A stretch of 64,000 nt of DNA, taken from assembly GCA_036346395.1 (NCBI GenBank), contig CM070613.1, positions 23,678,818 to 23,742,817 of the forward strand. The letters run 5' to 3'. A program made the translations under genes and the position numbers. Shown here piece by piece: positions 12,545 to 24,893 of the stretch. The stretch comes from Hsuehochloa calcarea (Eukaryota; Streptophyta; Magnoliopsida; Poales; Poaceae). Every line of letters starts with the position of its first letter. The first letter of the stretch is position 1. The notes beneath the pieces were generated by a model. That model saw nothing but the letters and a program-made list of their open reading frames with translations, made no database searches and had not been told where the DNA came from.

Positions 12545-13688
12545 GTAATAGGATTTACAACTACCAATTTCCCAATCATAGCATTTTCATACGAAACATA
12601 CACACATGCATAATAGATTTTTGCCAAACAAAGTATAATAAGTAAAGTACTGGGATTAACATGATCAAAGAAGGTTCTTGCCTTGCTCTGGTTATTATGA
12701 GTATGAAATTGGTTGGTCGTCGAAGATACCTCTCGAACAATCAACGTCTATTGCAAAAAGAGCCGGAAATCAATTAAATAATGCAAATAAATTACAACAG
12801 TAAAAAATCAAATATTTTTTAATATTTAGTTAGATTATGATTTTATATGGATTTAAAGATAAAAATCATTCAATTTGGAGTTTTTTTTTAGCGAAAGTTA
12901 TTGAGGTTTGGAATTTGAATTGGTTTGGAAAATCCAGAAAAAGAAAAGGGAGAGAGAAACCTCTCTCTGACAGGTGGGACCGACATCTATTTTCTTTTTC
13001 TACCAAGCAATACGGTGGAGTTGGAGGTGATCCGGGGCGGGCTAGCGATGGAAGCCGATGACAGCGTGGGGAGGTCCTCCGTGGTGGCGACGCTTGGGGG
13101 AGGAATGCTTGAACACGGAGTTGGGGAATGATGAGGGAGCCTAGGCGACACTCTAGGTGCGAGGAATTGACGTGGGGTGCGCTGAGGCCACAATGGCAAT
13201 GGCGACGGCAGCTCAGGCTGGAAACAGGAAAGACGAGGTCGTCGGTGAGTGCCTGAGGAATAAGAACAAAATTGATTGAGGGGATTGAGGCCTGTTGTCC
13301 CCGAACACATTTTGACGCGAGTAGAAGTGGAGGAGGATCACTGTGTTTGCCGGAACGTGGAGGTGGCGTGGCGCCCGAGTTGGAGCTCGAGCTTGTTCTC
13401 TCCGGTTTATGCTCGATTGAGAAGAGGAGACGAGGGAAGGGGCAGCCATGAGGGGAGGTGGCGGCCAGAGGGGGTGGGGTAGGGGAGGCGCAAGGGAGGG
13501 GGGCTTAGGGTTTTGGCTCCCCCCACAAGGCCGGCTGCCCACATGGGCCAAGATGCTGTGGGCTTTCAGCCCATAGCCCGGGTTGTTTGAAAACCGCAAA
13601 AAACCCTTGAACTTTTGGTTAAAGTCACTCCCTAAAACAATTCTCATCCACAAAGTATTTCTTCTTTTTAAATATTTGGGATATTACA
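12545..13688 (-). mobile_element. Gypsy-type LTR, minus strand, copy G1
   Basis: Read on the minus strand it begins TGTAATATCCCAAAT at 13688, the usual start of grass gypsy LTRs. It shares two blocks with copy G2: 12545-13000 matches 13690-14115, and 13002-13440 matches 20761-21190, at roughly 85 percent by eye. Its left limit is where homology to G2 begins; the true 3' terminus may lie a little further left. No coding domain is present. G1 lacks about 600 bases that G2 carries between the two shared blocks. Confidence 0.65.
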
Positions 13689-14317
13689 ATATGATTTAGA
13701 ACTACCGATTTCCCAATCATAGTATTTTCATACGAAACATACGCGCATGCATAATACATTTTTACAAAATAAAGTACAATAAGTAAAGTACTGGGATCAA
13801 CATGATCAAAGGAGGTACCTGCCTTGCTCTGGTTGTTCTGCGTATGAGATTGGTTGGTCATCGAAGATATCACTCGAACAATCGACGATTATTCAAAAAG
13901 TGCCAAAAATCAATTAAATAATGCAAATAAATTCCAACAGTAACAAAATTCAAATATTTTTTTGCATATTCAAGTATATTATGATTTTATATGAATTTAG
14001 AGACAAAAATAATTCAATTTGGATTTTTATAGTGAAAGTTATTAAGGTTTGGAATTTGAGTTGGTTTGGAAAATCCAGAAAAAGAAAAGGGAGAGATAAA
14101 CCTCTCTCTGACAAGTGGGACCCGCATCCCTTTTATTTTTCTTTTGATTTATTTTTCTACCAAAAATATTCGGTGTATGACAGGTGGGCCCAAGTGATTT
14201 TCTTTTTTTAATTTATTTTCTGAAGGAAATAATTCTCTTACAGGTGGGACCCATGTGTCATAGACTAGGCTCATAAGAATAGTGCATGGACCAAAGGTCC
14301 ATAACACAGTGCGTCGG

Positions 14318-17300
14318 TGTAAGATCGAAGAGGCCAACTAGAGGGGGGTGAATAGACGATTTTGAAAACTTTTTGGCTAAAATCGAGTTTTATGCGGAAT
14401 TATAAATCAATTCGGTTTTGCCCAATTAAAACCTAAATCAACTAGTCTTTACTAAGTGCATCAACAATATAAGACTATTGATAATGATAACAATTATACA
14501 AAGACATGTAAGCAATTTAATTATACGAATATAAATTTCACAAAGTAAAGGACAAGAAGAACAAACCACAAGGACACAATGATGTTTTACCGTGGTGTTC
14601 GGAGACTTGCCGGTCTCCCCTAATCCATATTGAAGTAAGCCCAAACTAATTGGACCGGCTACACGAATTAAGCCAAACACCTCAGTTCTACTAGTGGTAG
14701 CTCTTTCCCTCTTCGATTAGGTGAGCTCCAACATTCACAACACGCTGGGCCTTCTCACAAACTTCTTGAGAAGATCTCTGGACCACGATGCCTCCATGCC
14801 GTTTAGGTGTCGGCAAACACCAAGAGTAATAAGGTAAGCCCCTTGCTTGACTCTCACCACATGCAACGAATGCACAAGCTCAAGTGGATACGAAATCCAC
14901 CTCTAGATGCAACACATGCAAATAGAAACCTCTCTCCTTGCTCACAAGGTGCAACACATGCACAATTGAGAGGAGAACCTCACACTAGCTCAAGTGGGTG
15001 AAATGGGATGTCAAGCTATCTCTCTCAACCGGCCAAGGGGATATTTATAGCCCCCACAACAAAAACTAACCGTTAGGAGTAGAAATCAACAAACTCAGCA
15101 AAATGCGGTAGCACCGCGTTGAAAGCCCGGTACTACCGATTTTTGCTCAACGGTCGGAAAGGGTGCATTGAATGCTCAAAAATTAGTCATCAAAATTTTT
15201 GGTGCGGTAGTACCACAGTGCAAAGGCCGGTACTACCGTTTTGCGGTAGTACTGTAACATCCCAATTTTCCGAGCTTTAAAAATCTTTTAAGTAGTTGCT
15301 AGTTGAAAAACTCACCATTTGAATTTTATTTGAATTTAATTTAAAAGCTTAATTTGGACTTTCAATAACAAAAGGATTTAATGTGATTAATCCCAACATC
15401 AATAATGACCAAAGGTATTTTATTTGGATTCTATGGGCTTGGATATATTTTTCAGATTTTCCTGGAATTTTTCTGAGTTCATTTGCTATTTTCTATTTGC
15501 TATTTGCATTTTTTGGAATTTCTAAAAAGAAAAATCAATTTAAATCCCTCCGGAACAGTGCTGGGCCGAAGCCCAATACTATTCTGCGAAGCCCACAGCT
15601 GTCTGACCAGTAGCTACGCTTTGTCTTGTGTGACGCTCCGCTGACAAGCGAGCCCTGCCTGTCAGTCCCCCATCTTCCCTCTCTCTCCCCGCACGCGCCT
15701 TCCCCCATTGGATCGCCCGCGCCCGCATATCTCCCTGTCTCGCTGTCAGGTGGAGCCCACCGGGTTGTCGTCCTCGCGCCTCTCTTCTTCCCTGCACGTG
15801 CGCTCGCCCTCGCCCGCCATTGCCGCCCTCCGAGCTTTGTCCGACAATAGAGATTCTGTTGAGATTTCTTCGCGCCGACCCCACAAAATCCCGGCCTTAT
15901 CTCTACCATACTCATCCCTAATCAAATCAAACTCCATTTCGGTTTCTATCCCCTGGAATCTTGAGATTTCCAATCGTGGCGTCTCGGACTCAAATTGGGG
16001 GTTTCCAATTCTAACGTCCCTCAGCCCTATAAGTAGCACCCAAGGGTTTCCCTCTCCCTCCTCATCCCAGAACCCTAGCCGATTGCACCCCCTTCGCCTC
16101 AGCGCCACTGCAATTGCCATTTTCTCTTTTGTCGCCGTCGTCGGTAATCTTTGAGTTGCGCCGTCGCCGCCTTGTCCTCGCCGACCTCGCCTTCGTGTTC
16201 AGCACCACCAGGGCCACCTCGGGCGCCCTTCCTCGCAGCCAGAACCCTGCCGGAGTGGCTGTCGGACAACAGCCGCAACTTCGCCACCACTCCAACCTCA
16301 CCGCCGGTCGCCACCGTGGTTTCTGAGCATCGGTAAGGGTGTCATCAGCTGTGCAATAGCGTGGGCTATCTTCTGGTATCCTCCACCGCCGGCGAGTTGC
16401 CGCCGATCGTCCTCGACCCTCGGGCCCAGAGCGCCGCTCCCCTCCGCCGTGCCCCGTCAGTGCCACCTCGCAGCCAGCGTCAGCAGCAACGCCAAGGTGT
16501 CGTCTGCGTGACGTCGCGTCAACGGCAGCGCATCGCCGCGTGGCCCAGTCCACCGCGCCAACTCCCCCTCAGCTCGGTGAACCCAGTTCACCTTGGGCCG
16601 TGTCACTGACATGTGTGCCCCACATGTCAGTTTTGATTTAAATTTAATTCTTTTTCTGGAAATTCTCAGCTGATGCAAGCATTGCACGATAAATTGATTT
16701 TCCTTTAGGAAAATAATTCAGAAATTCAATAAAAATCCTAAATTAGGGTTTTAATTATTTCCAATCTTCAAAGCCCATAACTTTTGCATCCGAACTCCGA
16801 TTGAGCCCATCCAAATTTCTAAATTTATATAAATTCAAGATCTATTTATTGATGAATTTTATTTGATTTTTGGAGTTTGTTTTGCCTCTTTTATTTATTT
16901 ATTTTTGTATCTTTTGTTTTATTTGCGAGTAGACGTCGATACTTGGGGAAATTTTGGAGAAGAAGGAGCACCTCAAGATCAAGATCAGTACCTAGACCTA
17001 TTCCAAGGCAAGTTATACATTTGATCATGTTGTACCTAGTTTTCAAATTACTTTGATTCAAATTATTGTATTTTATTTTACGTATTTATTTAAATGTTTT
17101 TGGGTGTAGTTATTAATCCAAATTGTTACATCTACCTTGTCTATTGTATGTCATACCCTTTGTCACCCTAGGTTGGTTCCTTATAAGTTGGTAATATCAT
17201 AGTACCAATGGGGTTGGTTAGATACAAGTAGATTGCTTAGCCATGCTACGAGTCATCATTTCATGTGAGTCGTAAATATAAATCTGACTAATATAATATG

Positions 17301-20300
17301 GAACTATGTGATAAAACTGTATGTGTTGTGCGCTATTACTCGCATGTGTTGCACTTAACCAACAGGGTGGGGAAAAGATTTAGACCGAGGTAAGTGGTGG
17401 ATTCTGTGTGATTGGTGGAGCTATGTGCTGGGAATAATAAACTATATGACTTAGTTAAAAATTGGAAGTCTTGCATTGGTCAATTAAGGACTTAACTTTG
17501 TGCACCATTGAACTGCGCCTTACTGTACAACCGCAAGCCTAATATGGGCTGTGCCTAACTTAGTAAGTTATAAAATCTTGACATTGACAACTCAGGTTGT
17601 AGGTTAAGTTGTGTGATGGGCTGGAGGTGTGATTCTCATATCGCGGAACGGTTTACCGCATCCCTGTCCAACGATGTGTGTCGTACCAAACGTTGTGTGT
17701 ATCGATTGGACGACAGTAAAGCACATCGGGAGTGTCAATGCTTGAAATGAAGTTTCCTAAAGGTTTTGTTATGACCAGTGCTAGCTACACTGATTGTATC
17801 GTGTGGGTAAAGTGTACAACCTCTGCAGAGTGTTAAATCAATCTATTCGAATAGCCGCATTCACGGTCATGGACATGCTCGAGGATTTCACACGAGGGGT
17901 AGATTTTAATAAAACAATTGGGAAAACTCAGCTGTGTGAGATAACTTGTGCAGCTGTGTGAACAACTTGATTAGACTATGTGTCCTTTGTGAAATCAAAT
18001 GTTAAATTAGTATTGTTTATTTGTTTTAAATTATGTTTTCAATCTATTACTTGTATTCAATTGCAAATATTGCATTTCTGCAAACGAACAACAGAAGCCA
18101 TTCCTTTGGAATAAGCCATCATCTATACATTGCACTCTGTGGTATGACTTGCGAGTATTGTTGTGTACTCATCCTTGCTAATCAAATCAACAGAAGTGGA
18201 GGAGTCATCACCTGTTTTTGAAGAGGAGTTCTACGAAGGTTGATCGTTAGGGTCTCGATCCCAGTCAGTTGCTTGTGGTGAATTGATGGGATTCTGCTGG
18301 AGTTTATTTTTGTTCCGCTGCTGTTTATTTCTTTATTATCAGCCTGGTATGGCTTACTAAATGTAAAACTCAACCTTAAGGTCACAACACTTATTTGTTA
18401 TCCAAATTACTCATTTATTTAATACTTCATTGTATGGAATTGATATTTCATCGATGTTGCCACTGTATGCACTAGCGTGATTCTGGACTAGTGCAGAATA
18501 CGCAAAGGGTCCAGATTTACATATTTGGATCCCGACAGTACCTCTCTTCTCGAGCGGTATTACCGCAGTCCAATTTCAACACAGATGACACTTGGTAAAA
18601 AGGTCATAACTTTTGACTCCGATGTCGGAATTGAGTGATCTTGGACTCTATAGAAAGCTTATTCAGAGGGCTACACAATCCACCTATTTGATTGATATCA
18701 AACACATTTAATCCAATCAAAAAGAATACTTAGAAATAGCAATAAACAATCTTAGACCATGCCAAGGGAAAGTGCATGAATCCCAACAATTTATAAAACA
18801 CATTTGCAAACTTAGATCATACCACAAGAAGTAGCTACATGGACTTCAACCATTTGCAAAGTATAGTCACATGCTACAAGGATTAAATGCATGAGTCTCG
18901 GCTATTTACAAAACACATTCACAAATAATAGCATCATGCCATGGAGAGCTAGAGCAAGCGAGATTTCAGCTATCAATACATAATGAGACTCAAGATACTA
19001 GACAAGATCCCTCTTAATAGTACGACAACCTATACTAGCAATCCGGTCTACTAACTAAACACCAAGACCGGTAAAAGACTAGGAACATATCATTAGCCCT
19101 AACTAGTCATACATTTGCCTTGAGCATCTTCTTGAAGCTTGATGATGCACATCTTCACTTTAAGTCCGGGTCATCGTCTTGACATGCATCAGCCCATGAT
19201 GCATCCGTTACTTGACCTCCATCAACACGTGATGAATCTTTTTTTGACTTGATGATCAACTCATGATCATCTCCTCTTCGAGATCTTGATATGCACCAAC
19301 ACATGATGCATCCTCTTCTTGAACCTTGCCTTGATGACGATTAACTCATGATGTCATCCGAAGTCTCCATTACCATGAAACATAACCTATTCATCCAACT
19401 CTTGAAAAATGTTAGTCCCATAATAATAAACATTAATTACCAATATATACCTGCAATAAATGCTTCTGAATAAGCCATTACTGAAAGGTGTGGTACTACC
19501 GCCATTGATCATGTAGTAGTTTCACTCTCCGATCATACTGAACACAAGGGCGGTACTACCGCTTTGCTTTGAGGTCCAAAACAGGCACTCACTGGAAATA
19601 ACATTCCGCTTACTAAATCTCGGTTACATTGGGTTGCGGTAGTTCCGCCAACAGATTTGCGGTTATACCTCTACACGGTAGTTCCGCCACATGAACTTCG
19701 GTACTACTGCATATTGGTAGTACCGTTTACCAAATGGAGTCATACCGATTTTCACTGAAGACTTTTCCAGAAGCAAAACAAATTCAATGCACGGCTCCTT
19801 TGTCTTGAGCCATTACGATCTTTTATCATCTTTGCATTTCCTTTTTATATCTTCAATTAAACTCTGGGACTAAACCTTGAAAACAACTCAGCACACACAT
19901 TAGCCCCACAACACAATTACAAATAATTGAATATAAGGCAATATGAATATATATGAACTACACAAGTTTTATATACTCAAAGGATGTATTTCAAAGTAGA
20001 GATCCCCAATATATGTGGATAAAAAAATATTGATCAATACTAATGAAACCACAAAACATAGAGTGAACTTCCCCTAAATGTGTGCATACACAAATGTGTA
20101 ATAAAAATATATGTACATATTCAAGTTAAACTTTTGGTGGAGTTCAACCATGATTTTTACCTTTTCATCTAAGAATATGATGTCGAATGCATACCTCCAT
20201 GATTTTCACCTTTTCATCCAAATAAGACTACACAATAGGTATATCAATAGAAGTGTTAGTCTCACATATAGATTTTTCATTAATCACCAAAATATTCTAT

Positions 20301-20330
20301 TAACTCATAATAGCATGTCTAGATTCTTCA
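14318..20330 (+). mobile_element. LTR-type element E, same family as element D
   Basis: It starts TGTAAGATCGAAGAGGCC and ends CTAGATTCTTCA, matching both termini of element D. The flanks are GTCGG (14313-14317) and CTCGG (20331-20335), a 5-bp duplication with one mismatch. Removing nested LTR A leaves about 2.7 kb, close to D's 2.8 kb. In place of D's GGAACTTCC palindromes, E carries CGGTACTACCG/CGGTAGTACCG phrases at 15100-15252, 18540-18565 and 19480-19740. No coding domain is present. Confidence 0.75.
15253..18536 (+). mobile_element. Long gypsy-type solo LTR A (3.3 kb), nested in E
   Basis: It begins TGTAACATCCCAATTTTCC and ends GGATCCCGAC(A). The 5-bp duplication AGTAC stands at 15248-15252 and 18537-18541; the last A of the usual CA end coincides with the first base of the duplication. 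The order of landmarks matches LTRs B and C: GC-rich multi-frame block, GGCAAGTTATACATTTGATCATG (17008-17030), a palindrome trio near 17820-17880, and a GCGAGTATTGTTGTGTACTCATCCTTGCT segment (18151-18179). There is no gag or pol, so it is a solo LTR. Confidence 0.75.
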
Positions 20331-22022
20331 CTCGGTCCACCAGAGTGTTAACTGTGCTTTTATTGATTCCGGGCCCGCATGTCAGTTGGCCATAGATTAA
20401 AAACAGGATTTAACACCGCATTAACTATTGTCGGGGCCCACGCGTCATTGAACCTATCAGTAAACAATCAACATTTAAACAATGATTAGCCCTTAAGGAC
20501 ATAGATTTGGCCCCATTAATGATGTTCGCACAACGCGTGTCTGGTTCGGACAAGGGGCGCAACAACGGCTGGGAATAGCAAAAATGGAACCGGGGAGGGA
20601 AGGCGGTCCGAAGGGTGGTGGTGTTGAGGCTCGGGCGGCCCTATGGCGGTGTGGTGAGGTCACGTGGCGGCCGCCGTGGGGAAGGAAATAGCGCGGCGGT
20701 GCCGGAGAGGAAGATGGGAGGAACTAGCGCAAGCATGAGCACTAGCGAGGTGTGGGGTGCTTACCAAGCAGTACGATGGAGGCAGAGGTGATCAAGAGTG
20801 GGTTGGTGACGGAAGCTGGTGGCGGCGTGAGGAGGTCCTCCGTGGTGGCGATGCTTGGGGGAAGGAAAGCTCCAACCAGGGGTTGGGGAAGGACGAGGGA
20901 GCCTAGGTGACGCTCCAAGTGCGAGGAATTAATGCGGGGCATGTTGAGGTGACAATGGCAATGGCGGCGGTGGCTTGGGCCGGAAACGGGGAAGACGAGG
21001 TCGTCAGTGAGTGCTTGAGGAATAAGAACAAAATTGATTGAGGGGATTGAAGCTTATTGTCCCAGAACACATTTTGATGTGAGTAGAAGTGGAGGAGGAT
21101 CACTGTGTTGGCCGGAATGTCGAGGTGGCGTGGCGGCCAAGTTGGAGCTCGAGCTTATTCTCTTCGGTTTGTGCTCGTTTGAGAAGAGGAGATGAGGGAA
21201 AATGGCTAGGAGGAGAAATGGAGGAGAGGTAGAGGGCTTTGGTGGCCTTTTATAGGTGATAGGGTGGAGAGCTCGTGAGTTGGAGCTCGGCACGGGCACG
21301 AGCACTGGTGGAATGGGCATGGGCAACAGTGGCGTGGAGCGACGGGACGGCAGTGACGGCAGCGGGTCATGGGCGCGCGAAACCGCGGGCGTTCGGCCGA
21401 AACCGGGTGCGGAGGTTGGCCCGCTGGCGTGATCGCGTGGGTGGAGCTGGCCATGGCGCGGGCGAGCTGGCGTATCATTGCGCTGCCCACGTGGAAGATG
21501 AAGTCTGCGGGTGGGGCCTGCTGGTCGGTGAGAGGAGGGAAAGGAGTTAGATTTTCGAGAGATCCAACACGGGCTGAGTTCTAGGAAATTTTTAAATGTA
21601 GTAATATAGCTCCAAAAATTATGAAAATTCTAGGGGAGGTTCCTAACATAGTGTAGATCCTTGTGTAATTTTTCTAGGGTTTTGTTAGTCATATATTTTT
21701 CTTAAAAAAACCTTTTAAGTTTCTGTTTTGCTAGTACTTTTATTATTTGATGTGAGGAGAATTGCAAAACATAGTTGAATTAATTATCCATTTTATATTC
21801 AGTATAATTATGCTAGGTTTGGATTTTTAATTATCAACTTTCATTTCCATTTGTTTTATTTATCCATTAGGTTTGTATTTCCAAAACTGATGCTTAGGTT
21901 TTAAAAATACAATAAAACATTGAATGAAAATCCAGAGAAATCAAATGACAATAAGATACATCAAAAGTTTTTAAAAGTTCATATTTTCATTCATTTGAAC
22001 TATGCCTAAAATTTAGGATGTT

Positions 22023-23090
22023 GGTGAGGTCAGCGAGGTTCTGCGACGGTCACCGATGAGCTATCCCGGTAGATAACACTTTGGATGATGAAAGATGCAA
22101 CGAGGGAGGAGGAAGAAACTAGGGAATTAAATTGTTCATGATGACATATTTTAAAGAATGTACACTCCGAAGTTGCATATTTCGAAGAAAAAACTTTGCA
22201 AAGTCGCATCTCAAAACCAGAAACTTTAGAGCGTGACATACGTTTAATAACTCTTTTCTAAAAGGAGTAAACGCCGCCCTTGACCAGCGCTGGCACCGCT
22301 GATGTCGCTGCCGCCACCTCCTTGCTAGGCAGCGCTGCTGACGTTGCATGCCGGCTCCACCGTGTCACCGGCCTTCTCCCTTGGCCATTGGTGCCATCAC
22401 CGCCATCTTTCTTGCTTCCCGATCATGGGCATCGCCACCACGCCGACATAATCGGCGGCGCTATGGTGAGCCCGTGCCGACGGTGGTGACACGACCGGCT
22501 GGGCAAACGCGCAGCGCAGGTGAAGACGGGCACCAGCCACCGGCCCACCGCATCCTACCTCGCTTCGCTGCCACCGCGACAGGATTCGGCTGTTGCTAAT
22601 ATCTGCTCACTATCTTATCACAAGCAGACACGCCATTGTAAAATTAGTAATCTCCTAGTTATCATTGTTACGTTAATCGGGCAACCTATGGTTAATTGAT
22701 TGACAAGATACTTGTTCTAAATATATTATTAATGCGTGTTGTTAATCATGATGTGACACCAGTTGTTTATAGGGGAGCACCTAGAATTAGATCGTCTCTC
22801 ATGCAGTAGTCGACTGTAACACGAAAAATAAGAAATATTGTGTATAGATATTGTATATGAATGAGCTGTTTATAAAAATATATAAAAAAATAATATTTTA
22901 TAAAAAAATATTTTTAGTACTGTCTATAGATGATACGGAGGAATACTATATATAATAATTATCTATATCATTATATATGCTATAACTATATTTATTACTT
23001 ATCAGTGGAGTAAAAGATATTGATATGCAATTAATACAGGCCTCATCTAAAGCGAAATAAGACATTTATTCTTTCCCTAGTCTATGTATA
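22023..23090. other. Intergenic, upstream of the PP2C gene
   Basis: A GC-rich patch (22270-22600) gives open frames in both directions with no recognisable domain. It is followed by very AT-rich DNA (22820-23000). No repeat termini or gene were identified. Confidence 0.4.
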
Positions 23091-23400
23091 CAGAACTAAA
23101 ACGACAATTAAATTGGACCTATTTTCCTGCTGTTTCCAGCCGTGGAACCGAAACCAAGAGCAACTAATGTCCCAGAAAAAAAAACAAAAAGCGGATTTCT
23201 CTACCACGCCCCATGATTTCCCCGCAGGGATCCATCCGAGCTGTCCGTTTCTGATCGAAGCGAAGCAAACCAGCCACAAGATTTCTATCCCTCGGCTGCA
23301 TGCTCACTGCTGCGTTGATATACTTTCGATTACGAAGAGCAGTGGAGGGCAGGAGTAAGATCGATTGTTTTCTCCCTCGGTTTCGTCCGTCCAGCACCCC

Positions 23401-23635
23401 GTAAGATTTCTCCTCTCCTCTCTTCTCTTCTCTTCCCCCCTCTTCTTGCTCGATCTTGATGCCTTGCCTTTCTCGGTCGCACCCGTTTCTTGTGGTTGTT
23501 CTTGCTGTGCTTCTGCTGCTGCTGCTGCTGCTGCTTTTGTTGGTGGTTTTCTGGAGGTAGTGGTCGGTAGCGAGCACGGAAACTCTATGGTCTGAATTCT
23601 GCGATCTTTTGTCCATCGATCCGTTTCTTGATGCC

Positions 23636-23667
<32 letters not shown>

Positions 23668-24878
23668 GTTGCTCTATTTTGGATTGATGTGTTCTCTCTT
23701 AGAACGCGTGGAATTTCACCATCCGTTTCTTGATTCCTCCCCTTGCTGTTCTTCGTGTTGCTAACACGTGCTTGGGGGGCTTGATGATCTCCCTTCCGTC
23801 TCCCTTAGCTTGTTCTCTGGCTTTATTTTTCTGATTTGGTTTGTTAGAGAAACCGATGTACGTTTTTTTTATGCGGCTTATCTGATCGATCTTGCTTCTG
23901 AATGCTGCTAGCTCAATGATCTTTGTTCGTCTCTCCTCGAAGAAGCTACCTTTAATTTTGTTGCTTTCTACTCTCCTAGTTTCGATATGCCCAAGTTGTT
24001 CCCATTATAGCTTGATATGGGTTTCTTTATTCCTAACGGAGCGATTGGTACTTGCAAGATGGAACACTCCTTAACATTTCACAGAATTGGATTTTTGTTG
24101 CTGCTAGATTCCCCCTCTCCTTTTGTTCTTCAGTTCTTGCTGTTGAATGCTAATGTGCACTGCAAGCTCGGTGTTGTCTGTTCGCCTTTCCTAATTTGTT
24201 GATTGAAACTATCTTTTGGTTTCCATTTTGGGTTGTGGTGTCAAGAAGTGGTCGCCGTTTCTTGCTGTGGGTTTCTTCAGTCTGACCGACGGGTTCGTTA
24301 TTACAAGATTACAAGATGGAATTAAGCTTTCTCGTCTATTACCATTATCTCCTGTTTGGCAAACATATGGATTAGTCCTTGAGGTTTCTTACTAATTTTG
24401 TTGATTTGAAATCTTCTTGCCTTTGAATTTTGGTTCTACGATTTTGTGAAGCTTGCACCTGTTTCATTGCAGTTAAGTCTTCTACCACTTTGGCAAGATA
24501 AGGAGTTATTGCATTTGCATCACAAAGTTGCTTCTTCCAGATTATACGTACACACATTCTAGAATGTATTCAGGGGCATATATTGCATCCAATCTTCAGT
24601 CAGAAAGTTTCATAGGAGTACCTTGGTAGCATCATTACATAATTGTCTTTTCGCCAAGAGAATGCCAAGTCCTGCATTCATCTTTGCAAACAGTGGCATG
24701 TCTATGTTTTTAAAATAAAGTGTAGTTCAAGTTCTACATATAGTAATGTGACGGTGCTACTTAACCTCTTTAATTCATATTTAATCAATATTTTCTGGTA
24801 TTTCTACGGCCTGTCATCCAATGGCAGTATGTTGAACTTATGATTCCTAATAGATTCATTCATACTAGTATTTTTCAG
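23401..24878 (+). other. Probable 5'-leader intron of the PP2C gene
   Basis: A donor GTAAGA at 23401 follows a GC-moderate leader. An acceptor TTTTTCAG ends at 24878, 15 bases before the PP2C start codon. Between them lies T/CT-rich, intron-like DNA with a (CTG)n tract at 23514-23534 and a (CTTT)n tract at 23636-23668. The first exon would be non-coding, ending at 23400, with its transcription start not identifiable by eye. Long leader introns are common in plant genes. The donor is inferred; transcript data could move it. Confidence 0.5.
23636..23668. repeat. (CTTT)n microsatellite
   Basis: About eight perfect TTTC units lie within the putative leader intron of the PP2C gene. A shorter (CTG)7 run lies about 100 bases upstream. 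Confidence 0.9.
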
Positions 24879-24893
24879 GAAAGCAAACCAGCA

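Larger units (their letters stand above)
13689..22022 (-). mobile_element. Gypsy-type LTR, minus strand, copy G2 (split by nested elements)
   Basis: G2 abuts G1 directly at 13688/13689. Its two parts, 13689-14317 and 20331-22022, are separated by element E. The right end, near 22022, reads on the minus strand as AACATCCTAAATTTTAGG, a degraded version of the TGTAACATCC LTR start. The GC-rich block at 20560-21190 has open frames in several phases that are shared with G1 as DNA but not as a conserved protein. It is probably a solo LTR. Confidence 0.6.

Noticed and set aside
15626..16609. Overlapping Pro/Arg/Ser-rich frames in LTR A
   Set aside because: The GC-rich LTR block is open on both strands in many phases, with no domain and no counterpart in LTRs B or C at the protein level.
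22280..22599. GC-rich open frames upstream of the PP2C gene
   Set aside because: They are short and overlapping with biased composition; no domain or splice context was seen.
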